From the NCBI RefSeq assembly GCF_021353235.1, contig NZ_JAJTWT010000002.1, positions 735,741 to 799,740 of the forward strand: 64,000 nt of DNA, given 5' to 3'. Positions 1 through 7,019 of the stretch are shown piece after piece (position 1 is the first letter of the stretch; each line of letters opens with the position of its first letter). The notes below the pieces were generated by a model. The model saw only the letters and a list, made by a program, of their open reading frames with translations, had not been told where the DNA came from and did not search any database. The stretch comes from Pelomonas caseinilytica. GTDB taxonomy: Bacteria; Pseudomonadota; Gammaproteobacteria; Burkholderiales; Burkholderiaceae_C. The position numbers and the translations under genes were made by a program.

Positions 1-320
1 CTGGCCAGGCCCATCTGCAGGTTCTCCATCACCGTCAGCCGCCCGAAGATCTCGCGACCCTGGGGCACGTAGCCCAGGCCGGCGCGGACGCGCTGGTGGG
101 TGCGCAGCTTGTCCACCGACTGGCCGGCCAGGGTGATGCTGCCCGAGGTGGCGGGCACGACGCCCATCAGGCTCTTGAGCAGCGTGGTCTTGCCGACGCC
201 GTTGCGCCCGAGTACGACGGTGATCTCGCCGGGCTTCAGCTCGAAACTCACGCCGCGCAGGATGTGCGAACCGCCGTAATGCTGGTGCAGGTCGGCGGCC
301 TGGAGGATGGGTTGTGTCAT
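1..320 (-). CDS. urtE: Urea ABC transporter ATP-binding protein UrtE (partial, C-terminus outside window)
   Basis: This is the N-terminal 106 codons of a LivF-type ATPase, starting at the ATG complementary to 318-320 and running off the left edge. It reads MTQPILQAADLHQHYGGSHI, with Walker A GRNGVGKT at residues 38-45 and the stretch YVPQGREIFGRLTVMENL, which is the Q-loop region typical of branched-chain amino acid/urea importers. Its place as last gene after urtA-B-C-D identifies it as UrtE, the second ATPase powering urea uptake through the UrtB/UrtC channel. It lies 117 nt beyond urtD, the gap being filled by palindrome A. No clear Shine-Dalgarno sequence is visible before the start. Confidence 0.93.
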   Translation of the reverse strand, partial: MTQPILQAADLHQHYGGSHILRGVSFELKPGEITVVLGRNGVGKTTLLKSLMGVVPATSGSITLAGQSVDKLRTHQRVRAGLGYVPQGREIFGRLTVMENLQMGLA

Positions 321-335
321 TGCGGAGCTCTCGGG

Positions 336-431
336 AACACAGCCACAGAGACACAGAGGCACAGAGAAGGTGCGCCCGAGTCGCGAGAGCAGCCCCATCT
401 CTCTGTGTCTCTGTGCCTCTGTGGCCGTGTT
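336..431. repeat. CACAGAG palindrome, copy A (urtD-urtE gap)
   Basis: Long imperfect inverted repeat. The left arm (336-367) is AACACAGC followed by three CACAGAG units separated by single purines (order A, G, A). The right arm (399-431) is the same on the other strand but with purine order G, A, A, so the arms do not pair perfectly. The loop is about 31 nt. It ends 6 nt after the urtD stop and starts 15 nt before the urtE start, so it would fold in the urt mRNA. No T-run follows, so it is not a standard terminator. Confidence 0.9.
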
Positions 432-437
432 GGATTC

Positions 438-1271
438 CTATCGACCAAGGTAGACCTCGATCACCTTCTCATCCGATTGAACGGCAGCCATCGTGCCTTC
501 GGCCAGCGTCCTGCCCTCGTGCAGCACGGTCACCGTGCGGTGGGCGCCGGCCAGCGTGCCGACGAAGGCCATGTCGTGCTCGACGACGACGAGCGAGTGC
601 TGGCCCTCCAGGCTCAGGAAGAGTTCGGCCGTGCGCTCGGTCTCCTCGTCGGTCATGCCGGCGACGGGCTCGTCGAGCAGCAGCAGCTTGGGGTCCTGCG
701 CGAGCAGCATGCCGATCTCCAGCCACTGCTTCTGGCCGTGGCTGAGCAGGCCGGCCAGGCGAGTGCGCTCCTCGGCCAGGTGCACGGTCTTGAGAAGCTC
801 GTCGAGCCGGTCGCGCTGCTCGCCGGTGAGGCGCGCACGCATGGCGAAGCGGGCACGTCGGTCGCCGGCCAGGGCCAACTCGAGGTTCTCGGCCACGGTC
901 AGCGCCTCGAAGACCGTGGGCTTCTGGAACTTGCGGCCGATGCCCGCGCGGGCGATCTGGGCCTCGTTCATCGTCCGCAGGTCGAGGTTGCTGCCGAAGT
1001 AGATGCGGCCGCTGTCGGGCCGGGTCTTGCCGGTGATGCAGTCCATCGTCGTCGTCTTGCCGGCGCCGTTGGGGCCGATGACGCAGCGCAACTCGCCCAC
1101 GCCGACCGTGAAGGACAGGCCGCCCAGGGCCTGGAAGCCGTCGAAGGCGACCTTGAGGTCTTCGACGTACAGGGCCACGCCCTGGTTGAAGATGGGCTCG
1201 CCGGCGGTGGCGATGCGGGTGATGGCGCGCGAGCGCGCCTCGGCGCCGGCTTCGAGCAGTTCCGGGGTCAT
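438..1271 (-). CDS. urtD: Urea ABC transporter ATP-binding protein UrtD
   Basis: A 277-residue LivG-type ATPase. Walker A GPNGAGKT is at residues 66-73, the signature region reads LLSHGQKQWLE, and Walker B is LLLLDEP followed by VAGMTDEE. The ending VIEVYLGR is typical of UrtD. It pairs with UrtE as the cytoplasmic nucleotide-binding subunit of the urea importer. The start overlaps the urtC stop by ATGA (1268-1271), so translation is probably coupled; a longer open frame extends upstream but only as out-of-frame reading through urtC. The unusually long N-terminus (about 30 residues before the ATPase fold) is also seen in UrtD relatives. Confidence 0.95.
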   Translation of the reverse strand: MTPELLEAGAEARSRAITRIATAGEPIFNQGVALYVEDLKVAFDGFQALGGLSFTVGVGELRCVIGPNGAGKTTTMDCITGKTRPDSGRIYFGSNLDLRTMNEAQIARAGIGRKFQKPTVFEALTVAENLELALAGDRRARFAMRARLTGEQRDRLDELLKTVHLAEERTRLAGLLSHGQKQWLEIGMLLAQDPKLLLLDEPVAGMTDEETERTAELFLSLEGQHSLVVVEHDMAFVGTLAGAHRTVTVLHEGRTLAEGTMAAVQSDEKVIEVYLGR

Positions 1272-2314
1272 TTCCTGATCCTCCGCACCAGCCCCACCAG
1301 GCCCGCGGGCAGGAAGAGGGTCACGGCGATGAAGAGGGCGCCCAGCACGTAGAGCCAACCCTCCGGCCACCAGACCGTGAAGACCGACTTGGTGCCGTTG
1401 ACGAAGAAGGCGCCGAGCACGGGCCCGATCAGCGTGCCACGCCCGCCGACCGCGGCCCAGATGGCCATCTCGATGCTGGCCGCCGGGCTCATCTCGCTGG
1501 GATTGATGATGCCCACCTGGGGCACGTAGAGTGCGCCGGCCAGCGCGCACATCACGGCCGAGATGACATAGGCGCTGAGCTTGAAGGCCACGGGGTCGTA
1601 GCCCAGGAAGCGCACGCGCCCTTCGGCATCGCGGATGGCCTGCAGGATGCGGCCCCAGCGGCTTTGCGTGAGTGCGCGGGCCACGAGGTAGCAGACGATC
1701 AGCGCGAGCCCGCTGGCCACGCACAGGCCGACTTTCATGCCCGGCGTGTTGAGCGGCATGCCGGCGATGCGCTTGAAGTCGGTGAAGCCGTTGTTGCCAC
1801 CGAAGCCCGTCTCGTTGCGGAAGAAGAGCAGCATCGCCGCGACGGTGAGGGCCTGGGTGATGATGGAGAAATACACGCCCTGGATGCGCGAGCGGAAGGC
1901 GAAGAAGCCGAACACCGCCGCAATCAGGCCGGGCACGGCGAGCGCGAGGAAGATCTGGCCGACGAGTGAGTCGCTCAGCGCCCAGTGCCAGGGCAGTTCC
2001 TTCCAGTTCAGGAAGACCATGAAGTCCGGCAGGTCGGACTGGTACTGCCCGTCGCGGCCGATCTGGCGCATGAGGTACATGCCCATGCCGTAGCCACCCA
2101 GGGCGAAGAACAGCCCGTGCCCCAGCGACAGGATGCCGCCGAAGCCCCAGATGAGGTCCAGGGCCAGCGCGCAGATGGCGAAGCACAGGAACTTGCCGAG
2201 CAGGCCGACGTAGAACTCGCTCAGGTGCAGCGCGTGGCCGGGCGGGAAGGCGAGGTGCAGCAGGGGCACCAGCAGCAGGGTCAGGGCTGCGACGATGAGG
2301 AAAAGTCGCTTCAT
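1268..2314 (-). CDS. urtC: Urea ABC transporter permease UrtC
   Basis: A 348-residue LivM-type permease with about ten hydrophobic segments, e.g. FYVGLLGKFLCFAICALAL and SLGHGLFFALGGYGMGMYLM near the N-terminus. The motif GGRGTLIGPVLGAFF in the C-terminal half is diagnostic for this permease family. I chose MKRLFLIVAA at 2314; the frame stays open 14 codons further upstream, but that extension is encoded by the palindrome arm (MPLCLCG...) and is not protein-like. It forms the channel with UrtB. The urtB-urtC gap of 118 nt is occupied by palindrome B. Confidence 0.95.
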   Translation of the reverse strand: MKRLFLIVAALTLLLVPLLHLAFPPGHALHLSEFYVGLLGKFLCFAICALALDLIWGFGGILSLGHGLFFALGGYGMGMYLMRQIGRDGQYQSDLPDFMVFLNWKELPWHWALSDSLVGQIFLALAVPGLIAAVFGFFAFRSRIQGVYFSIITQALTVAAMLLFFRNETGFGGNNGFTDFKRIAGMPLNTPGMKVGLCVASGLALIVCYLVARALTQSRWGRILQAIRDAEGRVRFLGYDPVAFKLSAYVISAVMCALAGALYVPQVGIINPSEMSPAASIEMAIWAAVGGRGTLIGPVLGAFFVNGTKSVFTVWWPEGWLYVLGALFIAVTLFLPAGLVGLVRRIRK

Positions 2315-2329
2315 GCGGGACGCCCCATG

Positions 2330-2425
2330 AACACAGCCACAGAGACACAGAGGCACAGAGAAATCGAGCAGGTGCGAGGAAAGCGTGGTGCTCCCTCTGT
2401 GTCTCTGTGCCTCTGTGGCTTTGTT
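2330..2425. repeat. CACAGAG palindrome, copy B (urtB-urtC gap)
   Basis: Second copy. The left arm begins AACACAGC at 2330 and carries CACAGAG units with purine order A, G; the right arm (about 2394-2425) carries them on the other strand with order G, A. It therefore has the same arm asymmetry as copy A. The loop is about 32 nt. It ends 7 nt after the urtB stop and begins 15 nt before the urtC start, almost the same geometry as copy A. Confidence 0.9.
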
Positions 2426-2432
2426 TTGTATT

Positions 2433-3974
2433 TCATTCCACGGCCCTGCCCTTCAGTGCGAACAGGCCTTGCGGCTTCTTCTGGATGACGAGGACAAGCA
2501 GCATCAGCAGCGCGATCTTGGCGAGCACCGCGCCCTGCCAGCCTTCCAGCAGCTTGGACAGCACGCCCAGGCCCAGGCCGGCGTAGACGGTGCCGGCCAG
2601 CTGGCCAACGCCGCCGAGCACCACCACCATGAAGGCGTCGACGATGTAGCTCTGGCCGAGGTCCGGCCCGACGTTGCCGATCTGGCTCAGCGCGCAGCCG
2701 GCCAGGCCGGCGATGCCTGAGCCGAGGGCGAAGGCCAGGGTGTCCACCTGCGAGGTGTTGACGCCCACGCAGGCGGCCATGCGCCGGTTCTGCGTGACGC
2801 CGCGCACCATCAAGCCCAGCCGGGTGCGCGACAGCAGCAGGGCCATGCCGGCCAGCACCAGGCCCGCGAAGGCGAGGATGGCCAGGCGGTTGTAGGGCAG
2901 GGTCAGGTTGGGCAGCAGGGCCCAGCCACCGGACAGCCAGGCGGGGTTCTCCACGGCCACGTTCTGCGCGCCGAAGAGGCTGCGCACGGCCTGCATCAGC
3001 ACCAGCGAAATGCCCCAGGTCGCCAGCAGCGTCTCCAGCGGCCGGCCGTAGAGCCAGCGGATGACGCTGCGCTCCATGGCCGCACCCACCAGGGCGGCGG
3101 CAAGGAAGCTGGCCGGCAGGGCGACCCAGAGGTAGTGGTCGAAGGCGCCCGGCGCCCAGGCGCGGAAGGCCTGCTGCACGCTGTAGGTCGCGTAGGCGCC
3201 CACCATCAGCAGCTCGCCGTGGGCCATGTTGATGACGCCCATCAGGCCGTAGGTGATGGCCAGGCCCAGCGCAACGAGCAGCAGCACCGAGCCGAGGCTG
3301 AGCCCGGAGAACAGCAGCTGGGCGCGTTCGCCCCAGGCCAGCCGGGCGCCGATGGCGTCGACGGCCGCCTGCATCGCGGCCTTGGCGCCGGGGTCGGACT
3401 CGGCGGACAGCTTGTCCAGCAGCAGGGCCCGCGTGGCCGGGTCGGCACTGGCCGCGAGTTCGGTGGCCGCGGCGCGGCGCTGGCCGGCGTCGGCGGACGA
3501 CAGCTTGGCGCCGGCCACGAGGGAATTCAGTTGGGCGCGCAGCCCTGCGTCGCTCTCGGCGGCGAGCGCCTTCTCGAAGAGCGGCAGCTTGGACACGTCC
3601 GCGTCGTCGCGCAGCGTGGCCAGGGCCTTGGCGCGAACCTCGCGGTCCCTGGACAGCAGGTCCAGCCCTGCCAGCGCGGCGTCGATCTCGCGGCGCATGC
3701 GGTTGTTGAGCATGGGTTCCTCCGCATCGGCCGGCGGCGTGGCGCCCTCGGCCACGACGAGGGCTTGGCCGGCCTTGAGGCGGACCCGCCCGTCCTGCAG
3801 CGCGCGCAGGAAGGGGCCGAGCGACTCGTCGCCCGCAGCCAGCGCCTGCTGCAGGGCCGCGACGCGCTCGTCTCCGTCACCGGTGGCGATGCGGGTGGCC
3901 AGTTCAGGCGGCAGGGCCCAGGCCGAACCGAAGGTCAGCAGCGCGAGGCAGAGAAGCCGACGAAGCAAAGTCAT
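2433..3974 (-). CDS. urtB: Urea ABC transporter permease UrtB
   Basis: A 513-residue LivH-type permease. It has a signal peptide (MTLLRRLLCLALLTFGSAWA), an extended periplasmic N-terminal region of roughly 190 residues with helical repeats (ATLRDDADVSKLPLFEKAL and similar), then the membrane domain beginning near LLFSGLSLGSVLLLVALGLA. The long periplasmic domain distinguishes UrtB from ordinary LivH proteins. The start at 3974 gives a proper signal peptide; the frame is open 53 codons further but that stretch is read from palindrome C. No Shine-Dalgarno is evident before the start, which lies 16 nt from the palindrome. Confidence 0.95.
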   Translation of the reverse strand: MTLLRRLLCLALLTFGSAWALPPELATRIATGDGDERVAALQQALAAGDESLGPFLRALQDGRVRLKAGQALVVAEGATPPADAEEPMLNNRMRREIDAALAGLDLLSRDREVRAKALATLRDDADVSKLPLFEKALAAESDAGLRAQLNSLVAGAKLSSADAGQRRAAATELAASADPATRALLLDKLSAESDPGAKAAMQAAVDAIGARLAWGERAQLLFSGLSLGSVLLLVALGLAITYGLMGVINMAHGELLMVGAYATYSVQQAFRAWAPGAFDHYLWVALPASFLAAALVGAAMERSVIRWLYGRPLETLLATWGISLVLMQAVRSLFGAQNVAVENPAWLSGGWALLPNLTLPYNRLAILAFAGLVLAGMALLLSRTRLGLMVRGVTQNRRMAACVGVNTSQVDTLAFALGSGIAGLAGCALSQIGNVGPDLGQSYIVDAFMVVVLGGVGQLAGTVYAGLGLGVLSKLLEGWQGAVLAKIALLMLLVLVIQKKPQGLFALKGRAVE

Positions 3975-3990
3975 GAGGCGAGGAAATGAA

Positions 3991-4080
3991 TACGACCACA
4001 GAGGCACGGAGACACAGAGGAAACACAGAGGAACCGGGCAGCGCCCGTTCTCTGTGTCTCTGTGCCTCTGTGGCTGTGTT
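3991..4080. repeat. CACAGAG palindrome, copy C (urtA-urtB gap)
   Basis: Third copy and the most degenerate. The left arm (3991-4032) has CACAGAGG, a CACGGAG variant, CACAGAGG and an extra AACACAGAG unit; the right arm (4049-4080) is a regular arm. The loop is about 16 nt with GC-rich GGGCAGCGCCC. It sits 54 nt after the urtA stop and 16 nt before the urtB start. Confidence 0.85.
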
Positions 4081-4134
4081 CGAGGGAGTTCGCCGTAGGC
4101 GGGCGGAACGCCGAAGCGCCCCGCCGCAGGCACG

Positions 4135-5388
4135 TCACTTCTTTTCGGGCTCGTCCTTCTTGCCCTTGTTCTCGGGGATGTAGGGCGACCACGGCTGGGC
4201 CTTGACGGGGCCGGGGGTCTTCCACACCACGTTGAACTGGCCGTCCGCCTTCACCTCGCCGATGAACACCGACTTGTGCAGGTGGTGGTTCTTCTCGTCC
4301 ATCTTGGACGTGATGCCCGAGGGCGCCGGGAAGGTCTGGCCGGCCATGGCGGCGATGACCTTGTCGGTGTCGGTGCTGCCGGCCTTCTTGACGGCCTGGG
4401 CCCACATGTTGATGCCGATGTAGGTGGCTTCCATCGGATCGTTGGTGAGCGGCTTGTCCTTGTGGCCGGCGATGCCCTTGGCCTTGGCGTAGTCGCTCCA
4501 CTTCTTGATGAAGGCGTCGTTGGCCGGGTTCTTGATGGACATGAAGTAGTTCCACGCCGCGAGATGACCCACCAGCGGCTTGGCGTCCACGCCGCGCAGT
4601 TCCTCCTCACCCACGGAGAAGGCCACCACCGGCACGTCGGTCGCCTTCAGGCCCTGGTTGCCCAGTTCCTTGTAGAAGGGCACGTTGGAGTCGCCGTTGA
4701 TGGTGGAGACCACGGCCGTCTTCTTGCCTTCGGCCGAGAACTTCTTGATCTTGGCGATGATGCTTTGATAGTCGGAGTGCCCGAAGGGGGTGTACTCCTC
4801 CATGATGTCCTCGTCCTTGATGCCCTTGCTGTGCAGGAAGGCGCGCAGGATCTTGTTGGTGGTGCGCGGGTAGACGTAGTCGGTGCCCAGCAGCACGAAG
4901 CGCTTGGCACCGCCGCCGTCCTTGCTCATCAGGTATTCGACGGCGGGGATGGCCTGCTGGTTGGGTGCGGCGCCGGTGTAGAAGACGTTCTTGCTGAGCT
5001 CTTCACCCTCGTACTGCACGGGGTAGAACAGCAGCGAGTTGGTCTGCTCGAAGACCGGCAGCACCGACTTGCGGCTCACCGAGGTCCAGCAGCCGAAGAC
5101 GACGGCGACCTTGTCCTGCGAGATGAGCTGCTTGGCCTTCTCGGCGAACAGCGGCCAGTTGGAGGCCGGGTCGACGACGACGGGCTCCAGCTTCTTGCCG
5201 AGCAGGCCGCCCTTGGCGTTGATCTCGTCGATGGCCATCAGCACCGTGTCCTTGAGCACGGTCTCGGAGATGGCCATGGTGCCCGAGAGCGAGTGCAGCA
5301 CGCCGACCTTGATGGTGTCGGCGGCGAAGGCGGCGGGGGCGAACAGGCTGGCGGCGGCGGCCAGGGCGAGTGCGGAACGGCGAAGCAT
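4135..5388 (-). CDS. urtA: Urea ABC transporter substrate-binding protein UrtA
   Basis: A 417-residue periplasmic binding protein of the type I fold. The signal peptide is MLRRSALALAAAASLFAPAA, cleaved after AFA. The mature protein opens DTIKVGVLHSLSGTMAISE and carries VVFGCWTSVSRKSVLPVFE and LLFYPVQYEGEE, which are hallmarks of UrtA rather than amino-acid binding proteins. It captures urea or short amides for UrtBCDE. It is first in the operon; a GGAGGA ribosome site lies 7 nt upstream, and a sigma-54 promoter is about 50 nt upstream, consistent with nitrogen-limitation control. Confidence 0.97.
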   Translation of the reverse strand: MLRRSALALAAAASLFAPAAFAADTIKVGVLHSLSGTMAISETVLKDTVLMAIDEINAKGGLLGKKLEPVVVDPASNWPLFAEKAKQLISQDKVAVVFGCWTSVSRKSVLPVFEQTNSLLFYPVQYEGEELSKNVFYTGAAPNQQAIPAVEYLMSKDGGGAKRFVLLGTDYVYPRTTNKILRAFLHSKGIKDEDIMEEYTPFGHSDYQSIIAKIKKFSAEGKKTAVVSTINGDSNVPFYKELGNQGLKATDVPVVAFSVGEEELRGVDAKPLVGHLAAWNYFMSIKNPANDAFIKKWSDYAKAKGIAGHKDKPLTNDPMEATYIGINMWAQAVKKAGSTDTDKVIAAMAGQTFPAPSGITSKMDEKNHHLHKSVFIGEVKADGQFNVVWKTPGPVKAQPWSPYIPENKGKKDEPEKK

Positions 5389-5440
5389 CGGGATTCCTCC
5401 AGGGTTGGATGTCGAGGTCGAGTAGCCGAACGCAGTCAGC

Positions 5441-5455
5441 GCAAGCCTCGTGCCA
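5441..5455 (-). promoter_or_regulatory. Sigma-54 promoter of the urt operon
   Basis: On the minus strand this reads TGGCACGAGGCTTGC, matching the -24/-12 consensus TGGCACG-N4-TTGC at every fixed position, with exactly 10 nt between GG and GC. Predicted transcription starts near 5429, giving a leader of about 40 nt before urtA. NtrC/RpoN control of urea uptake is well known in proteobacteria; the element itself is read directly from the sequence. Confidence 0.85.
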
Positions 5456-5527
5456 GCCCGTGCACTTCGTCACATCCCGCCAGGAGCCGCCCGGACGCAC
5501 GGTTACGGACCGCAGCAGCCCCGCCGC

Positions 5528-5568
5528 GGTGCGAACCGCACCGTTGGTGTACCGCAGCACCGCGGTGC
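5528..5568. promoter_or_regulatory. Cluster of GGTGC/GCACC half-sites, candidate NtrC-type enhancer
   Basis: Five half-sites occur in 41 bp: GGTGC 5528-5532, GCACC 5538-5542, GGTGT 5546-5550, GCACC 5557-5561, GGTGC 5564-5568. They resemble NtrC half-sites (TGCACY / RGTGCA) and lie about 100-140 bp upstream of the predicted urt start, where sigma-54 activators bind. The inverted-pair spacings (2-3 nt) do not match the classical NtrC spacing of 5 nt, so assignment to NtrC is an inference. Confidence 0.4.
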
Positions 5569-5573
5569 CGCAC

Positions 5574-5617
5574 AAAAACGGGCCGGCGCGCCCGCGCTTG
5601 GGGGGGCGGTGCCGGCC
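5574..5617 (-). terminator. Rho-independent terminator after fahA
   Basis: On the minus strand GGCCGGC (5617-5611) and GCCGGCC (5587-5581) form a 7-bp outer stem, with further GCCC/GGGC pairing inside, followed by CG and a run of five T (5578-5574). It lies 8 nt past the fahA stop and separates the aromatic operon from the urt promoter. Confidence 0.75.
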
Positions 5618-5624
5618 GCGCCCC

Positions 5625-6854
5625 TCAGCCCGCCGGTGTGACGACGCCGTCGCAGGCGCCGAAGCCGATGCGGCGGAACCCTGGCTTGCAGGCCTGAGCC
5701 CGCAGGCCGAGTCGGTCGCCGTCCAGCAGGAAGCTGCGCTGCTCGCCGTTGGGCAGGGTGATGGGCTGCTTGCCGCCCGCGGTCAGTTCGAGCAGCGAGC
5801 CCGCCTCCTCGGGCGCCGGGCCGCTGATGGTGCCCGTGCCCAGCAGGTCGCCGGGCTGGAGGTTGCAGCCGTTGCTGGCGTGGTGGGTCAGCATCTGCGC
5901 CAGCGACCAGTAGGCGTGGCGCAGGTTGGAGCGCGACAGGCGCACCGGCTCCGGCATGGCCGGCGTCTTGAGCCAGACCTCCATCTCGATGTCGTAGGCC
6001 GCCGCGGCGCGATGCCGGGGGGAGTCGAGGTAGGGCAGCGGCTGGGGGTCGCCCTCGGGCCGGGTGAAGGGGATGCGGAAGGGCTCCAGCGCGTCCATGG
6101 TGACGATCCAGGGCGAGATCGTCGTGCCGAAGTTCTTGGCAAGGAAGGGGCCCAGGGGCTGGTACTCCCAGGGCTGGATGTCGCGGGCCGACCAGTCGTT
6201 GAGCAGGGTCAAGCCGAAGGCGTGCTCGTCGGCCTCGTCGATGCCGAAGGGCTCGCCCAGCGCATTGCCGGGGCCGACGAAGAGGCCCAGCTCCAGCTCG
6301 CAGTCGATGCGGGCGCTGGGCTTGAACACGGGCACCTCGGCGTCGGGCGCCTTGACCTGGCCCCTGGGGCGGCGGATGGGCGTGCCGCTGACGACGATGG
6401 AGCTGCTGCGGCCGTGGTAGCCGATGGGCACCCACTGGTAGTTCGGCAGCAGCGGGTTGTCGGGACGGAAGAGCCTGCCGACGGCTCGGGCGTGGTGGAT
6501 GCCCGTGTAGAAGTCGGTGTAGTCGCCGATGCGGCAGGGCAGCGTGAACTCGGCCTCGGCCTGCGGCACGAGGTCGATCTCCGGCGCGCCGGCCTTGAGG
6601 GTGTCGAAGAGGCGGTGGCGCAGCGCGCGGCGCTCCACGCCGGGCCGGGCCATCAGCGCGTTCAGGTCGTCGATGCCCCAGGCGGCGAGGTCGAGGATCC
6701 GGTCGCCGATGCCGACACCCACCCGCCAGGGCTCCAGCGAGCCGGCGCGCCGGAAACGGCAGAAGGGCAGGTTCTGCAGCGGGAAGTCGGTGGCTGGGTC
6801 GTTGGCCGAGGCGACCCAGGACAGGGCGGCGGGGTCGTGGGTATGGTCGAGCAT
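5625..6854 (-). CDS. fahA: Fumarylacetoacetase
   Basis: A 409-residue fumarylacetoacetate hydrolase, the last step of homogentisate breakdown giving fumarate and acetoacetate. Recognisable segments are DYTDFYTGIHHARAVGRLFR (metal Asp and catalytic His region), VPIGYHGRSSS, the acidic metal ligands in CELELGLFVG, and LLNDWSARDIQPWEY. Length matches the bacterial/eukaryotic FAH family (about 420). It follows hmgA on the same strand, with palindrome D in the 165-nt gap. No obvious Shine-Dalgarno precedes the start. A terminator follows. Confidence 0.97.
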   Translation of the reverse strand: MLDHTHDPAALSWVASANDPATDFPLQNLPFCRFRRAGSLEPWRVGVGIGDRILDLAAWGIDDLNALMARPGVERRALRHRLFDTLKAGAPEIDLVPQAEAEFTLPCRIGDYTDFYTGIHHARAVGRLFRPDNPLLPNYQWVPIGYHGRSSSIVVSGTPIRRPRGQVKAPDAEVPVFKPSARIDCELELGLFVGPGNALGEPFGIDEADEHAFGLTLLNDWSARDIQPWEYQPLGPFLAKNFGTTISPWIVTMDALEPFRIPFTRPEGDPQPLPYLDSPRHRAAAAYDIEMEVWLKTPAMPEPVRLSRSNLRHAYWSLAQMLTHHASNGCNLQPGDLLGTGTISGPAPEEAGSLLELTAGGKQPITLPNGEQRSFLLDGDRLGLRAQACKPGFRRIGFGACDGVVTPAG

Positions 6855-6889
6855 GGTGTCGGGTGTTCAGCGTGCGATGCAGGGACTCA

Positions 6890-7000
6890 GCCACAGAGGC
6901 ACAGAGACACAGAGGCGGTGGGCCGGCGCAACGGCCCGTGTGCGATGGCCGGACCGTGGGTCTTGTGACCCGTTTCTCTGTGTCTCTGTGCCTCTGTGGC
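6890..7000. repeat. CACAGAG palindrome, copy D (hmgA-fahA gap), perfect arms
   Basis: The best copy: 25-nt arms at 6890-6914 and 6976-7000 are exact reverse complements (GCCACAGAG, then G-CACAGAG, A-CACAGAG), with a 61-nt loop. It starts 19 nt beyond the hmgA stop and lies 35 nt before the fahA start. It is outside the urt operon but again inside a transcription unit. Confidence 0.95.
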
Positions 7001-7019
7001 GCATTGCCGCGGCGGTGGC

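Noticed and set aside
336..431. CACAGAG palindromes as rho-independent terminators
   Set aside because: No T-run follows any copy, and the downstream genes belong to the same operons.
1272..2348. Upstream extension of the UrtD frame giving a 636-residue protein
   Set aside because: The extra part is the out-of-frame shadow of urtC; UrtD has its own ATG overlapping the urtC stop.
5461..5477. TGCACT near the urt promoter as a canonical NtrC site
   Set aside because: The right half-site does not match RGTGCA at the required spacing.
336..7000. CACAGAG copies as a CRISPR array
   Set aside because: Copies are palindromic, 1.5-3 kb apart, with genes between them; there are no regular spacers and no cas genes.
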